A stretch of DNA of 64,000 nt from Breoghania sp. L-A4 (GCF_003432385.1 NZ_CP031841.1:496001-560000), one strand, 5' to 3'; shown: positions 16,665 through 24,996, counted from the first letter of the stretch. Numbers and translations: made by a program. The notes: generated by a model from the letters alone, not told the origin.

Positions 16665-18469
16665 ATCCGGTCGCCCTCGCCACCGCACGGCGCATCCAGG
16701 CGGTCACCGGCGGGGCGATCCACGGGCTCGCCGGACGCGTCGAAGGCGCCGACGTGACCTTTGACGACACGATGGCGCATATCCGCGCGCTGTTTGTGGC
16801 CCACACGCCGATCATCGGCATCTGCGCTGCCGGCATTCTCATCCGTGCGTTGGGCGCGGCGCTCGGCGACAAGCATCTCGACAGCCCGGTGGTCGCGGTC
16901 TCCGAGGACGGCGCCAGCATCGTGCCGCTGATCGGCGGCCATCACGGCGCCAACGATCTGGCGCGCGTCCTTGCCGGCGCGCTCGGCGGCCATGCGGCGA
17001 TCACCACCGCCGGGGACACGGTCTTCGGCGTTGTGCTGGATGCGCCGCCCGAAGGCTACCGGCTGGCAAACCCGGCGGATGCCAAGCCGGTGATGGCGGC
17101 GCTGCTGGCGGGCGAGGCGGCGAGGATCGAGGGCGAGGCTGACTGGCTGCGACAGGCGACATTCGCAAAGAGCGCGGACGCCGCGATCCGGCTGGTGGTT
17201 ACCGATGCGGCCACGCCGGGCGATGAGAAGACGCTGGTCTATCATCCGCGGCATCTCGCGGTGGGCGTGGGCTGCGCGCGCGGCTGCGCGGCCTCCGAAC
17301 TGCGCGATCTGGTGATGGGCGCGCTGGAGGAGGCCGGGCTTGCGGCCGGCGCCGTGGGCGCCGTCGTCTCGCTGGATCTCAAGGCGGACGAACTGGCGAT
17401 GGCGGAACTGGCCAAGGCGTTGGATGCGCCGTTGCGGGTCTTCGACGCGGCGGCGCTGGAGCGTGAGACGCCCCGTCTCGCCAACCCCTCCGACGTTGTG
17501 TTTGCGGAAGTCGGCTGCCACGGGGTGAGCGAGGGCGCGGCGCTGGCGGCGGTTGGAGCTGGGGGCGCCCTGGTGGTGGCGAAACGCAAGTCGGCCAACG
17601 CCACCGTGGCGATCGCGCGCGCGCCCCAGCCGCTCGATGTGGAGAGCATCGGCCGGGCGCGCGGCAAGCTTTCCATCGTCGGCATCGGCCCGGGCAAGGA
17701 CGCCTGGCGCACACCGGAAGCCGGCGCGCTGATCGCCGAGGCCGAGAGCGTGGTCGGCTACGGGCTGTATCTCGATCTGATCGCGCCGCTGATCATGAAC
17801 ACCGAACGCCATGTGTTCCCGTTGGGCGCGGAAGAGGAACGCGTGCGCTTCGCGCTGGAGCTCGCGGGCAAGGGCCGCACTGTGGCGCTGATCTCCTCGG
17901 GCGACGCGGGCATCTACGCCATGGGCGCGCTGGCCTATGAGCTGGTGGACCGCGATCCCGGCAAGGGCGGGATTTCGGATGCGGCCCGGCGGGTGGAGAT
18001 CGTCGGCACGCCCGGGATCTCGGCGCTGCAGGCCGCAGCCTCGCGCATCGGCGCACCGCTGGGTCACGACTTCTGCACCATCTCGCTGTCGGACCTGCTG
18101 ACGCCGTGGGAGACCATCGAGCAAAGGCTGAGGGCGGCGGCCGTGGGCGATTTCATCGTCGCCTTCTACAATCCCGTCTCCAAACGCCGTCGCACGCAAC
18201 TGGCCCGCGCGCGCGACATCCTGCTCGAGCACCGCCCGGCCGACACGCCGGTGGTGCTGGGCGTCAATCTCGGCCGCGCGGAAGAGACGCTGCGGGTGAC
18301 CACGCTGGAGGCGCTGACGGTGGACGAGGTCGACATGCTGACGGTGGTGCTGGTGGGGTCCTCCGCCACACGCGCGATTCAGCGCGCCGGCCGGACGCCC
18401 TATGTCTACACGCCGCGCGGCTACGCGAAGAAACTTGAGCCCGCTCTGGCGGAAGGGATTGACGAATGA
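16628..18469 (+). CDS. cbiG-cobJ: Cobalt-precorrin-5A hydrolase / precorrin-3B C17-methyltransferase fusion
   Basis: A 613-residue two-domain enzyme. Residues ~1-340 are CbiG, which opens the delta-lactone ring: LVLNPVALATARRIQAV, VIGG-type IGGHHGANDLARVLAGALG, and a C-terminal CbiG part (AVGVGCARGCAASELRDL). From ~346 the CobJ/CbiH tetrapyrrole methylase follows: LSIVGIGPGKDAWRTPEA, ALISSGDAGIYAMGALAYEL, FYNPVSKRRRTQL. The start is a TTG with AGGGAG 7 bases upstream; no ATG is available. The last bases overlap cobM (ATGA). CbiG belongs to early-cobalt corrin synthesis, consistent with CbiX and CbiD here. Confidence 0.92.
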   Translation: MEPRAHAAILVLNPVALATARRIQAVTGGAIHGLAGRVEGADVTFDDTMAHIRALFVAHTPIIGICAAGILIRALGAALGDKHLDSPVVAVSEDGASIVPLIGGHHGANDLARVLAGALGGHAAITTAGDTVFGVVLDAPPEGYRLANPADAKPVMAALLAGEAARIEGEADWLRQATFAKSADAAIRLVVTDAATPGDEKTLVYHPRHLAVGVGCARGCAASELRDLVMGALEEAGLAAGAVGAVVSLDLKADELAMAELAKALDAPLRVFDAAALERETPRLANPSDVVFAEVGCHGVSEGAALAAVGAGGALVVAKRKSANATVAIARAPQPLDVESIGRARGKLSIVGIGPGKDAWRTPEAGALIAEAESVVGYGLYLDLIAPLIMNTERHVFPLGAEEERVRFALELAGKGRTVALISSGDAGIYAMGALAYELVDRDPGKGGISDAARRVEIVGTPGISALQAAASRIGAPLGHDFCTISLSDLLTPWETIEQRLRAAAVGDFIVAFYNPVSKRRRTQLARARDILLEHRPADTPVVLGVNLGRAEETLRVTTLEALTVDEVDMLTVVLVGSSATRAIQRAGRTPYVYTPRGYAKKLEPALAEGIDE

Positions 18470-19236
18470 CGGTACACTTCATCGGCGCGGGACCGGGCGA
18501 TCCCGATCTCATCACCGTGCGCGGGCTGAAGCTGATCCAGGCCTGCCCGGTGTGCCTCTATGCCGGCTCGCTGGTGCCCGAGGCCATCGTGCAGGCCGCG
18601 CCCGAGGGCGCGCGCGTGGTGGATACGGCGCCGATGACGCTCGAGGACATCATCGCGGAGATCGAGGCGGCGCACGCCGCAGGCCACGATGTGGCGCGGG
18701 TGCATTCCGGTGATCCGTCGATCTACGGCGCGATCGCCGAGCAGATGCGCCGGCTGGACGCGCTGGGCATTCCCTACGACGTCACCCCGGGCGTGCCGGC
18801 GTTTGCCGCCGCCGCAGCAGCCCTGAAGCTGGAACTGACGATCCCGGAAGTGGCGCAGACGATCATCGTCACGCGCACGGCAATGAAGTCGTCCTCCATG
18901 CCCGAGGGCGAGGATCTGACGACGCTTGGGAAATCCGGCGCAACATTGGCGATCCACCTGTCGGTGCGCAACGTGGGCGAGATCGAGAAGCAGCTGACGC
19001 CGCTCTATGGTGCGGATTGCCCGGTGATCGTTGCCTATCGCGTCGGCTGGCCCGACCAGGCCTTCATCCGCGGCACGCTTGCCGACATCCGCAAGAAGAT
19101 CCGCGCGTCCAAGATCACCCGCACGGCGCTGATCTTCGTGGGCCGGGCACTGCGGCCGGACGCGGATTTCCGCGACAGCGCGCTCTATGACGCCGACCAC
19201 GTGCACGTGCTCAGGCCGAAGAAGAAGGCCTCCTGA
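18466..19236 (+). CDS. cobM: Precorrin-4 C11-methyltransferase
   Basis: CobM/CbiF (256 aa) methylates C11 of (cobalt-)precorrin-4. Signatures: VHFIGAGPGDPDLITVRGLK at the N terminus, VCLYAGSLVP, VARVHSGDPSIYGAIAEQMR, and VTPGVPAFAAAAAALKLELT. ATG 18466 overlaps the cbiG-cobJ stop. It is the last gene of the riboswitch-headed corrin operon; a palindromic repeat block follows and probably ends transcription. Confidence 0.95.
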   Translation: MTVHFIGAGPGDPDLITVRGLKLIQACPVCLYAGSLVPEAIVQAAPEGARVVDTAPMTLEDIIAEIEAAHAAGHDVARVHSGDPSIYGAIAEQMRRLDALGIPYDVTPGVPAFAAAAAALKLELTIPEVAQTIIVTRTAMKSSSMPEGEDLTTLGKSGATLAIHLSVRNVGEIEKQLTPLYGADCPVIVAYRVGWPDQAFIRGTLADIRKKIRASKITRTALIFVGRALRPDADFRDSALYDADHVHVLRPKKKAS

Positions 19237-19278
19237 GCGCACGCGGCGCGGGGGCCCCAATGGCCAGGGTACTGTCCC

Positions 19279-19434
19279 AGTCACCTCTCCCATGGGGAGA
19301 GGTCGGCCCCTCGGGTCTGGCCTGTGGCCAGCCCAAGGACAGGCTCCACGCCCGGGTGAGGGGAATAGGACTCTCCATATCTCTGAGAGCTTTAATCCCC
19401 TCACCCCAACCCTCTCCCCATGGGAGAGGGGGCG
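19279..19434. repeat. Palindromic interspersed repeat (CTCTCCCCATGGGAGAG type)
   Basis: Two hairpins, CCTCTCCCATGGGGAGAGG (about 19285-19303) and CCCTCTCCCCATGGGAGAGG (about 19411-19430), flank a spacer with GGTGAGGGGAATAGG and its complement CCCCTCACCC. The outer halves are related to the block at 26461-26583 in opposite orientation. It lies between the convergent cobM and rcnB-like genes and may act as a bidirectional terminator. Confidence 0.85.
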
Positions 19435-19461
19435 GATGATTCATCACGAGACAGAGGAGTC

Positions 19462-19863
19462 CTACCGGTTGGCGGCGATGATCGACGCGATGATGCCGGT
19501 GGAAATGGCGATCATCACGAAGGTGTCGTCGCTCTTCACCCAGTGGTAGCCCTTCGGCGGCTGGCGCAGGTGATGCTTGCGGTAGTCGACCCGGGCGGCA
19601 TGGCGGTGGCCGGCCATCCTGCCGCCTTTGTGCCGCCAGGACGGCTTCTTGTAGCGTTCGTCGGCGCGCCGGCTGTCGTGCCGGGCGTCGCGCTTGTCAT
19701 CATGGCGCTTGTTGGGCTCGAAGCGCTGCCCCATGAATGTCTTCCTGGAGGAATCCTGGTCCCGCTTCCAGTCGGGGCCTGCCGCGAACGCCGGAGCAGC
19801 GGCTGAGCCGAGGGCGACCGTGGTGGCGATCAGGGCTGCGATCAATCTGTTGCGCGTGTTCAC
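19462..19863 (-). CDS. RcnB-family periplasmic protein
   Basis: A 133-residue secreted protein: signal peptide MNTRNRLIAALIATTVALGS..AFA, a His/Arg/Asp/Lys-rich middle (KRHDDKRDARHDSRRADERY), and the RcnB-type C-terminal segment LRQPPKGYHWVKSDDTFVMI followed by a hydrophobic end. RcnB proteins act in nickel/cobalt homeostasis with the RcnA exporter in E. coli; whether this one binds metal is unknown. Its position next to the corrin operon fits cobalt handling. A perfect palindrome lies ~60 bases upstream. Confidence 0.85.
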   Translation of the reverse strand: MNTRNRLIAALIATTVALGSAAAPAFAAGPDWKRDQDSSRKTFMGQRFEPNKRHDDKRDARHDSRRADERYKKPSWRHKGGRMAGHRHAARVDYRKHHLRQPPKGYHWVKSDDTFVMIAISTGIIASIIAANR

Positions 19864-19919
19864 TGTGGATACTCCGTTGGTGACGAGATCCGTTTTAGGA
19901 GCCCTCGCCTGAATGCGCG

Positions 19920-19936
19920 CTGAACGAACCGTTCAG
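19920..19936. promoter_or_regulatory. Palindrome upstream of the rcnB-like gene (possible operator)
   Basis: CTGAACG-AAC-CGTTCAG, two perfect 7-base arms, starts 57 bases before the start codon of the rcnB-like gene. The form resembles TetR-family operators. No regulator gene lies immediately beside it. Confidence 0.45.
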
Positions 19937-20009
19937 TTTCGCGGCATGATGCAAACGGCCCACGGAACCGATTGTTCCATGACAATAGTGCGACCGCGCG
20001 CGGAGCGGA

Positions 20010-21245
20010 TCACACCGCCTGGCGCGCGATGCGTTGGCTGCGTTTGCGGACCTCGAAGCAAATCGTCGGCAGCATGGGGTGGCCGCCCGCCGGCATTTCG
20101 GCGACGATGGCCTCGGCCTCTTCCGCATGGGTTTCGATGCGCTCAGCCAGTTCGCCTATGCGCGACAGTGTTCTCGCGGGACTGAGCCCGGCTTCCTGTG
20201 CGAGGGCTTCCCAGTCTTCACGGTTGAGATCGGCCGGATCGGTCCGGCTGCCGATTCGCTGTGGCAGCATGCGGTCGACATGGGGATAGACGGCGGCGCA
20301 CATGAGGTCGTAGAGCGGCGCGAGTTTCGCGCTCCCGCCGGCGCCGATGAGAACGGAATAATTCTTCGCGTGCGAATCGGTGTTGGCGATCAGGGCGTTG
20401 AAGATCACACCGTCGAGAAGCGCCAGCCGGGCGCCCGGTGAGACGTGCGCCTCCACCGCGCCGAACATGTCCTTGAGACCGGGACCGGGGCCTGCAAGCG
20501 CGCTGCCGCGCTCGTATTTGCGGGACGGATAGATGCCCAGGAGCTGGCAGAAGTCCTCCTGGTGGATGCGCCTGGTCTCCCCGCCCGCCTTGATCCGGTC
20601 GTAGCGTTTCGCAAGAAGATAGGAGCGCGTGCCGGCCGTCCCGGTCGTGACGGATGCCGCATCCAGCCCGCACAGCCGCGCAAGCGTCATGCAGAAGGCC
20701 TCGTTCTGCACGCTGCCGGCAAGCCGCGCGGCATCCGGTTTGAGAATATGCGTGGAGGGCGTGCCATCGATGGGAATGGCGATGCGATGATCGTCGACAT
20801 GGACGGGCAGCTTGTCCTGCACGCCGGCGAGCGACATGGAGACGCCGTGCGTACCGACGAGAAAGGGCTTTTGCGGCAGCTCCTCGATGATGCGTTCAAG
20901 CGCGGCCTCGCTGGCGACCGGCTTAAAATGTTCGCCGGGCTTGCGCGGGACGCCGATGGAGAGCGCCCCGGCGGTGTCGCGCCCGATCACCTCGAGCAGA
21001 CCGAGGATGTCCTGTGGCGCCAGCTTGAGCTGCTGGCCGATTTCGGCCAGATGGCTTTCGGGCAGCAGGTTGGCGAGCCATGGCAAGAAGCGCTCGGGTG
21101 GATAAGGGGCGTCAGAGAAGGGCAGGGCAAGGGATATGGGGAAAGCCGCGGGACGCCGCGTCCAAGAGGGATCGTAGCGCAGCCGCGGCCCGCGCTGCGT
21201 CTCGATCGCCGCCACCGGCATGTCCTCGTAAAACAGGGGGATCAT
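20010..21245 (-). CDS. hipA: HipA-family serine/threonine kinase toxin
   Basis: A 411-residue HipA-like protein. Classical HipA phosphorylates glutamyl-tRNA synthetase and induces persistence; the target of this protein is unknown. Motifs: N-terminal couple domain ending with DTAGALSIG (residues 90-98), SLAGVQDKL (138-146, P-loop-like ATP-binding segment), ILKPDAARLAG, NTDSHAKNYSVL (288-299, catalytic loop) and LAPLYDLM (308-315, metal-binding Asp). All kinase residues appear present. It starts 5 bases after hipB, in the normal antitoxin-first order. Fairly rich in G/C like the genome, so long resident. Confidence 0.92.
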   Translation of the reverse strand: MIPLFYEDMPVAAIETQRGPRLRYDPSWTRRPAAFPISLALPFSDAPYPPERFLPWLANLLPESHLAEIGQQLKLAPQDILGLLEVIGRDTAGALSIGVPRKPGEHFKPVASEAALERIIEELPQKPFLVGTHGVSMSLAGVQDKLPVHVDDHRIAIPIDGTPSTHILKPDAARLAGSVQNEAFCMTLARLCGLDAASVTTGTAGTRSYLLAKRYDRIKAGGETRRIHQEDFCQLLGIYPSRKYERGSALAGPGPGLKDMFGAVEAHVSPGARLALLDGVIFNALIANTDSHAKNYSVLIGAGGSAKLAPLYDLMCAAVYPHVDRMLPQRIGSRTDPADLNREDWEALAQEAGLSPARTLSRIGELAERIETHAEEAEAIVAEMPAGGHPMLPTICFEVRKRSQRIARQAV

Positions 21246-21250
21246 GGCGG

Positions 21251-21529
21251 CTACTCGAACCTCGGCAGGAAGTCGAGCGCGTCGTCGGGGTCCCGGGACG
21301 CCGCCGTCGGGGTGGATGCGTGACTGGCGAGCTTCAGTCCGACCTCGCGCGCGGCCACCAGCGCCTTGCCGAGCTGGGCGGTCGGCTTACCGTTCTCCAG
21401 CTCGACGATGAACCGTTCGCCGGTGCCGCAGCGGGCGGCAAGGTCGGCCTGTGTCCAGCCGCGGGTCTGCCGCGCCTCGCGGATCAGGCGGCCGAGGTCG
21501 GCGGCGGTCTTGATGAAGGCATCGGTCAT
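21251..21529 (-). CDS. hipB: HipB-type XRE antitoxin and autorepressor
   Basis: A 92-residue protein with a helix-turn-helix of the XRE/Cro type at residues ~10-65 (LGRLIREARQTRGWTQADLA, then CGTGERFIVELENGKPTAQL). It should neutralise HipA and repress its own promoter. ATG 21529 (MTDAFIKTAADLG) is preferred; a GTG five codons upstream is the alternative. The short tail TPTAASRDPDDALDFLPRFE, ending in a Trp-less acidic patch, could contact HipA. Three palindromes lie directly upstream. Confidence 0.9.
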   Translation of the reverse strand: MTDAFIKTAADLGRLIREARQTRGWTQADLAARCGTGERFIVELENGKPTAQLGKALVAAREVGLKLASHASTPTAASRDPDDALDFLPRFE

Positions 21530-21554
21530 GGGAGCGCCGGGCACGAGATGAACG

Positions 21555-21647
21555 CCTTCCCGATCGGGAAGGATCCATGAATAGTAGCAAATTCTTCCCG
21601 ATCGGTAAAATTATCGTTCGGAGCCACAATTCTTCCCGATCGGGAAG
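21555..21647. promoter_or_regulatory. Three HipB operator palindromes spaced 38 bp apart
   Basis: Three copies of TTCCCGATCGGGAA lie upstream of hipB: CCTTCCCGATCGGGAAGG at 21555-21572 (perfect, 18 bp), TTCCCGATCGGTAA at 21595-21608 (one change in the right arm), and CTTCCCGATCGGGAAG at 21632-21647 (perfect). Their centres are exactly 38 bases apart. They are most likely operators for HipB, with AT-rich promoter sequence between them. Confidence 0.85.
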
Positions 21648-21674
21648 TCTCGTCGCGTCCCCCAGGGATGAAAA

Positions 21675-23285
21675 TTACTGCGCGGCTTCCAGCATGGGGC
21701 GTTGCCACACGCCGGATTCCACATCCGCGATCTGCTTGTCGATCTCGCCGACCACGTAGCGTGAGAACGGGCCGAGATGCACGTAGAGCGCATACATGAC
21801 CAGCGCGGCGTTGATGGCGCGCGGGTTGCGGCGCAGGCAATGCCAGATCAGCGACCAGAACGGCTTTCTGTGCTCCGGCCGCTTGACGGAGAGGTGCCAG
21901 GCGATTTTCAGGAAATCCGTGACGTCCTTGACGATGCGGCCGCGCGGCAGGTCGCCGTTGGGACCCGACATGTCGAGCAGCTCGACCACCCGGCGCACGC
22001 GGCGCATGTAGTTCTCGGGCGCATAGATCCGGTCGATGATCGCGCGATAGTCAGCCAGGATTTCGGCGCGCGGGCGCAGCGTGTCGAAATTCAGCCCCGA
22101 GGTGCATTGATCGCCCAGGTCGCCGTCGGAATTCTCGTGCCCCGGATGCAGCCGTCCCGCCGCCGCCAGGCGCCGGGTGAGCTGGGTTTCCGGCAGGGCG
22201 AACAGCAGACCCGCCATGGAGACCGGAATGGCGGCCTCTTCGATCAGCTCGCTGATCGGATCGGCGACGCTGCCCTTTTCCTCGTCGAAGCCGACGATGA
22301 AGCCCGCGAGCACGAAAATGCCGGCCTCATAGACCTTGTGCACGCTGGCGGCGATGTCGCGCCGGGTGTTCTGCTTCTTGCGCGTCGCCACCAGGACATC
22401 GGAATCCGGGCTCTCGATGCCGATGAAGACGGTGAAGAAGCCCGCGTCGCGCATCATGCCGAGCAGCGCCGGGTCGTCGGCGAGGTTGAGCGAGGCCTCG
22501 GTGGAGAAGGCGAAGGGATAGTTCCGCTGCTTCTGCCATTCGATCAGATGCGGCAGGAAGGCTTTCACCGCCTTCTTGTTGCCGATCAGATTGTCGTCGA
22601 CGAAATCGACATTGCCGCGATAACCGAGTTCGTAAAGCGCCTGCAGTTCCGCCAGCATCTGGTCGTTGTTCTTGGCGCGCGGATTGCGGCCGTAGATCTC
22701 GATGATGTCGCAGAACTCGCAGGTGAAGGGGCAGCCGCGGGAGAACTGGACGCAGATCTGGGTGTAATTCTTGAAATTCAGCAGATCGAAGCGCGGGATC
22801 GGCGTCGTGGTGACGTCGGCCTTGAACTTTTCCGCGTTGAAGCGCCCGGATCGTTCCCCCGCGCGCCAGGCCGCGATGAAATCGTCGAAGATCCCTTCCG
22901 CTTCGCCGGTGAGAATGAAGTCCGCCCGTTCGTAGAGGTCGGTGCTGGTGGTCGCGTCGGGACCGCCGACGATGACGGGCACGCCGCGGTCGCGGGCGCG
23001 GTCAATGATCGCCAGCGTCGAGGGCTGCTGCGGCAGCATGCCGCCGGTCATCACCAGATCGGCCCAGTCGATGTCGGCGTCCTCGAGCTCCTGGGTGTTC
23101 CAGTCGACAAGCCGGACGGTCCAGCTTTCGGGCACCATGGCGGCGATGGTGATCAGGCCAAGCGGCGGCGCGGGATATTTGGCGCCCATCATGGCGCAGG
23201 TCGCCTGGTAGTTCCAGAACGAGCTGACCGAAAATCGCGGCTGAACGATGAGAACGTTGCAGGAGTCGGCAGTATCGCGGGTCAT
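21675..23285 (-). CDS. B12-binding radical SAM protein (DUF4070 type)
   Basis: A 536-residue protein. Residues 10-150 form a cobalamin-binding-like Rossmann domain (VLIVQPRF, PPLGLITIAAMVPE, VIVGGPDATTS); then a radical SAM domain with the cluster motif C185-xxx-C189-xx-C192 (FSRGCPFTCEFC); the C-terminal ~130 residues match the DUF4070 layout. This architecture is shared with hopanoid C-2 methylase HpnP, but the N terminus differs from the HpnP I know, so I do not assign it. It would catalyse a radical methylation or a related reaction. It stands alone between hipBA and a divergent thioesterase. Confidence 0.82.
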   Translation of the reverse strand: MTRDTADSCNVLIVQPRFSVSSFWNYQATCAMMGAKYPAPPLGLITIAAMVPESWTVRLVDWNTQELEDADIDWADLVMTGGMLPQQPSTLAIIDRARDRGVPVIVGGPDATTSTDLYERADFILTGEAEGIFDDFIAAWRAGERSGRFNAEKFKADVTTTPIPRFDLLNFKNYTQICVQFSRGCPFTCEFCDIIEIYGRNPRAKNNDQMLAELQALYELGYRGNVDFVDDNLIGNKKAVKAFLPHLIEWQKQRNYPFAFSTEASLNLADDPALLGMMRDAGFFTVFIGIESPDSDVLVATRKKQNTRRDIAASVHKVYEAGIFVLAGFIVGFDEEKGSVADPISELIEEAAIPVSMAGLLFALPETQLTRRLAAAGRLHPGHENSDGDLGDQCTSGLNFDTLRPRAEILADYRAIIDRIYAPENYMRRVRRVVELLDMSGPNGDLPRGRIVKDVTDFLKIAWHLSVKRPEHRKPFWSLIWHCLRRNPRAINAALVMYALYVHLGPFSRYVVGEIDKQIADVESGVWQRPMLEAAQ

Positions 23286-23514
23286 GCAGGTATCCCGTTG
23301 GTTCTGCGGTGATTGTCGGCAAGGCTACCGGAGATCGGGCGGATTCGATAGAGAAAACTGCCCATAGGGCATGCAGCATGGTCCCTCATGCCCGCGGTTG
23401 GACGCCGGGGCTTGCGTGGCGGGGCGGTCGACGCGGACAATTCTATTTGGTAGAGGCCGCGTTGAGGGTTTTCCGGGGCGGGCCCGGCCCGGGACCACAA
23501 GGGAGCACGAGGGC

Positions 23515-23967
23515 ATGCAGGCAGGCGGCGAAACCGGCGATGCGGGAGCAGGCGATCGGGAGCACGATGGCGCGCTGGTGATCGAATGCGATTCCGCCGT
23601 CATGCGGCACATGGGGTATGGCGCGCGGGTCTATGCCGAGCGCACGGAAATCGACCTGCCGATCGCGGATCATCACCGCAACAGGCGCGGCGTGCTGCAC
23701 GGCGGCATCATCGCCATGCTGCTGGATTCCGCGCTCGGCTACGCCTGCTCGCGCCATCTGGCCGACGACGCCAGCACGGGCGTGGTCACCGTCTCGCTGA
23801 CCACCAATTTCATGAAGCCCGCGGCGCATGGCACCATCCGCGCCACCGGGCGCGTCAACGGCGGCGGCTTCAAGACATTGTTCGCCGAGGGCGAGATCAT
23901 CGATGAGGCCGGCGATATCGTGGCGACCGCCACCGGCGTGTTCAAGCGCGTGGCGCCCGCGCCGTAA
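23515..23967 (+). CDS. PaaI-family acyl-CoA thioesterase (hotdog fold)
   Basis: A 150-residue hotdog-fold thioesterase. The active-site region HHRNRRGVLHGGIIAMLLDS (residues ~55-74), with the HGG motif and helix Asp, is the PaaI/YigI signature, and VTVSLTTNFMKPAAHGTIRA is the central strand. It probably hydrolyses aryl- or acyl-CoA esters. ATG 23515 has GGGAG upstream; the frame extends further left but with no start signal. It is divergent from the radical SAM gene. Confidence 0.87.
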   Translation: MQAGGETGDAGAGDREHDGALVIECDSAVMRHMGYGARVYAERTEIDLPIADHHRNRRGVLHGGIIAMLLDSALGYACSRHLADDASTGVVTVSLTTNFMKPAAHGTIRATGRVNGGGFKTLFAEGEIIDEAGDIVATATGVFKRVAPAP

Positions 23968-24078
23968 GACGAGCCATGCGCGCGGCAAAGCAGTTTTGCC
24001 GTGTGGCTCTCGATCCCGCGCGTGCCCGCGTGCTATTCCCACGAGCATCAAACACACCATCGCAAGGGGAGAACCGCC

Positions 24079-24537
24079 GTGCAGGACTGGCTGATCTATC
24101 TGTCGGGAGAAATCCACACCGACTGGCGCGAACGCATCATGGACGGGGCCAAGGAGGCGGGCCTGCCGGTGCGCTTCGCCGCCCCCGTGACCGACCATCC
24201 GGCCAGCGACGACTGCGGCGTCGTGACGCTCGGCGAGGAGGAAAAACCGTTCTGGAAGGACCACAAGGGCGCGCAGGTCAACGCCATCCGCACCCGCACC
24301 TTGATCGAGAAATCCGACATCGTGGTGGTGCGCTTCGGTGACAAGTACAAGCAGTGGAACGCCGCGTTCGACGCGGGCTATGCGGCGGCGCTCGGCAAGC
24401 CGCTGATCATCAATCACGCACCCGATCTGACCCATCCGCTCAAGGAGGTCGACGGCGCGGCGCTGGCCGTGGCCGAGACACCGGAACAGGTCGTTGAGGT
24501 GCTGCGCTATGTCACGACGGGCGTGCTGAAGCGGTAG
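24079..24537 (+). CDS. YtoQ-family protein
   Basis: A 152-residue protein matching the YtoQ family: (M)QDWLIYLSGEIHTDWRERIM at the N terminus and GDKYKQWNAAFDAGYAAALG in the middle, the latter like nucleoside 2-deoxyribosyltransferase-type folds. The function is unknown. A GTG at 24079 was chosen because AGGGGAGAA precedes it by 6-8 bases and the family starts at this point. It lies 111 bases after the thioesterase gene and converges with hicA. Confidence 0.85.
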   Translation: MQDWLIYLSGEIHTDWRERIMDGAKEAGLPVRFAAPVTDHPASDDCGVVTLGEEEKPFWKDHKGAQVNAIRTRTLIEKSDIVVVRFGDKYKQWNAAFDAGYAAALGKPLIINHAPDLTHPLKEVDGAALAVAETPEQVVEVLRYVTTGVLKR

Positions 24538-24542
24538 GGGGC

Positions 24543-24740
24543 TTATATTTTTCCCTTGTAGCCGGCGCTTTTCAGGATGGCATTCGCCGTATGCCGGCTT
24601 TTAAGAGTGCGGGGGACGAGAAGGATCTTTCCGCTCGTCTCCGACCGCCATTTCTCGTGCGATCCTTTGGCGTTTTGAATGTAGCGAAAGCCGAGGTCGT
24701 GAAGGATATCGGTGATTGTCTTGTAATATCCCGCCGGCAC
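24543..24740 (-). CDS. hicA: HicA-family toxin (mRNA interferase)
   Basis: A 65-residue HicA protein with the small double-stranded-RNA-binding-like fold: ILHDLGFRYIQNAKGSHEKW with the conserved Gly-Ser-His (His28, needed for RNA cleavage), then ILLVPRTLKSRHTANAILKSAG. Length and motif match the family. The toxin would degrade mRNA or tmRNA when free. It starts one base after the stop of the upstream DUF1902 gene, so the pair is an operon. The antitoxin precedes the toxin, a variant order for hicAB. Confidence 0.9.
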   Translation of the reverse strand: MPAGYYKTITDILHDLGFRYIQNAKGSHEKWRSETSGKILLVPRTLKSRHTANAILKSAGYKGKI

Positions 24741-24741
24741 T

Positions 24742-24996
24742 TCAGGCCGCCGCGGGCGCCTTGTCGGGGCGCTGCCAGAGGATTGTGGGCACCAGATCCT
24801 TCAGCGGTGTGGCGGCGAGCTCCGCCTCGCTGAAATGATTGGCGACAATCAGTTCCGGTGCTGTCGCATTGAGGATTTCCTCGAATTCATCAAGGGTCGC
24901 AGCCTCGATATGCAGGCCCTCTATATCGCTTTCGCAATAGAAGACACCCGCCTCCTCATCCCAAAGAGATTTCACGGTGAACGTGCGCTGGACCAT
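24742..24996 (-). CDS. DUF1902 protein, probable antitoxin partner of HicA
   Basis: An 84-residue protein: FTVKSLWDEEAGVFYCESDIEG at the N terminus, then EAATLDEFEEILNATAPELI, the DUF1902/HicB-like partial RNase H fold. Such proteins pair with HicA toxins as antitoxins. No DNA-binding domain is obvious, unlike classical HicB with a C-terminal helix-turn-helix. ATG 24996 has AGGAAAC upstream and is preferred over longer in-frame readings. The hicA start lies one base after this stop. Confidence 0.85.
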   Translation of the reverse strand: MVQRTFTVKSLWDEEAGVFYCESDIEGLHIEAATLDEFEEILNATAPELIVANHFSEAELAATPLKDLVPTILWQRPDKAPAAA

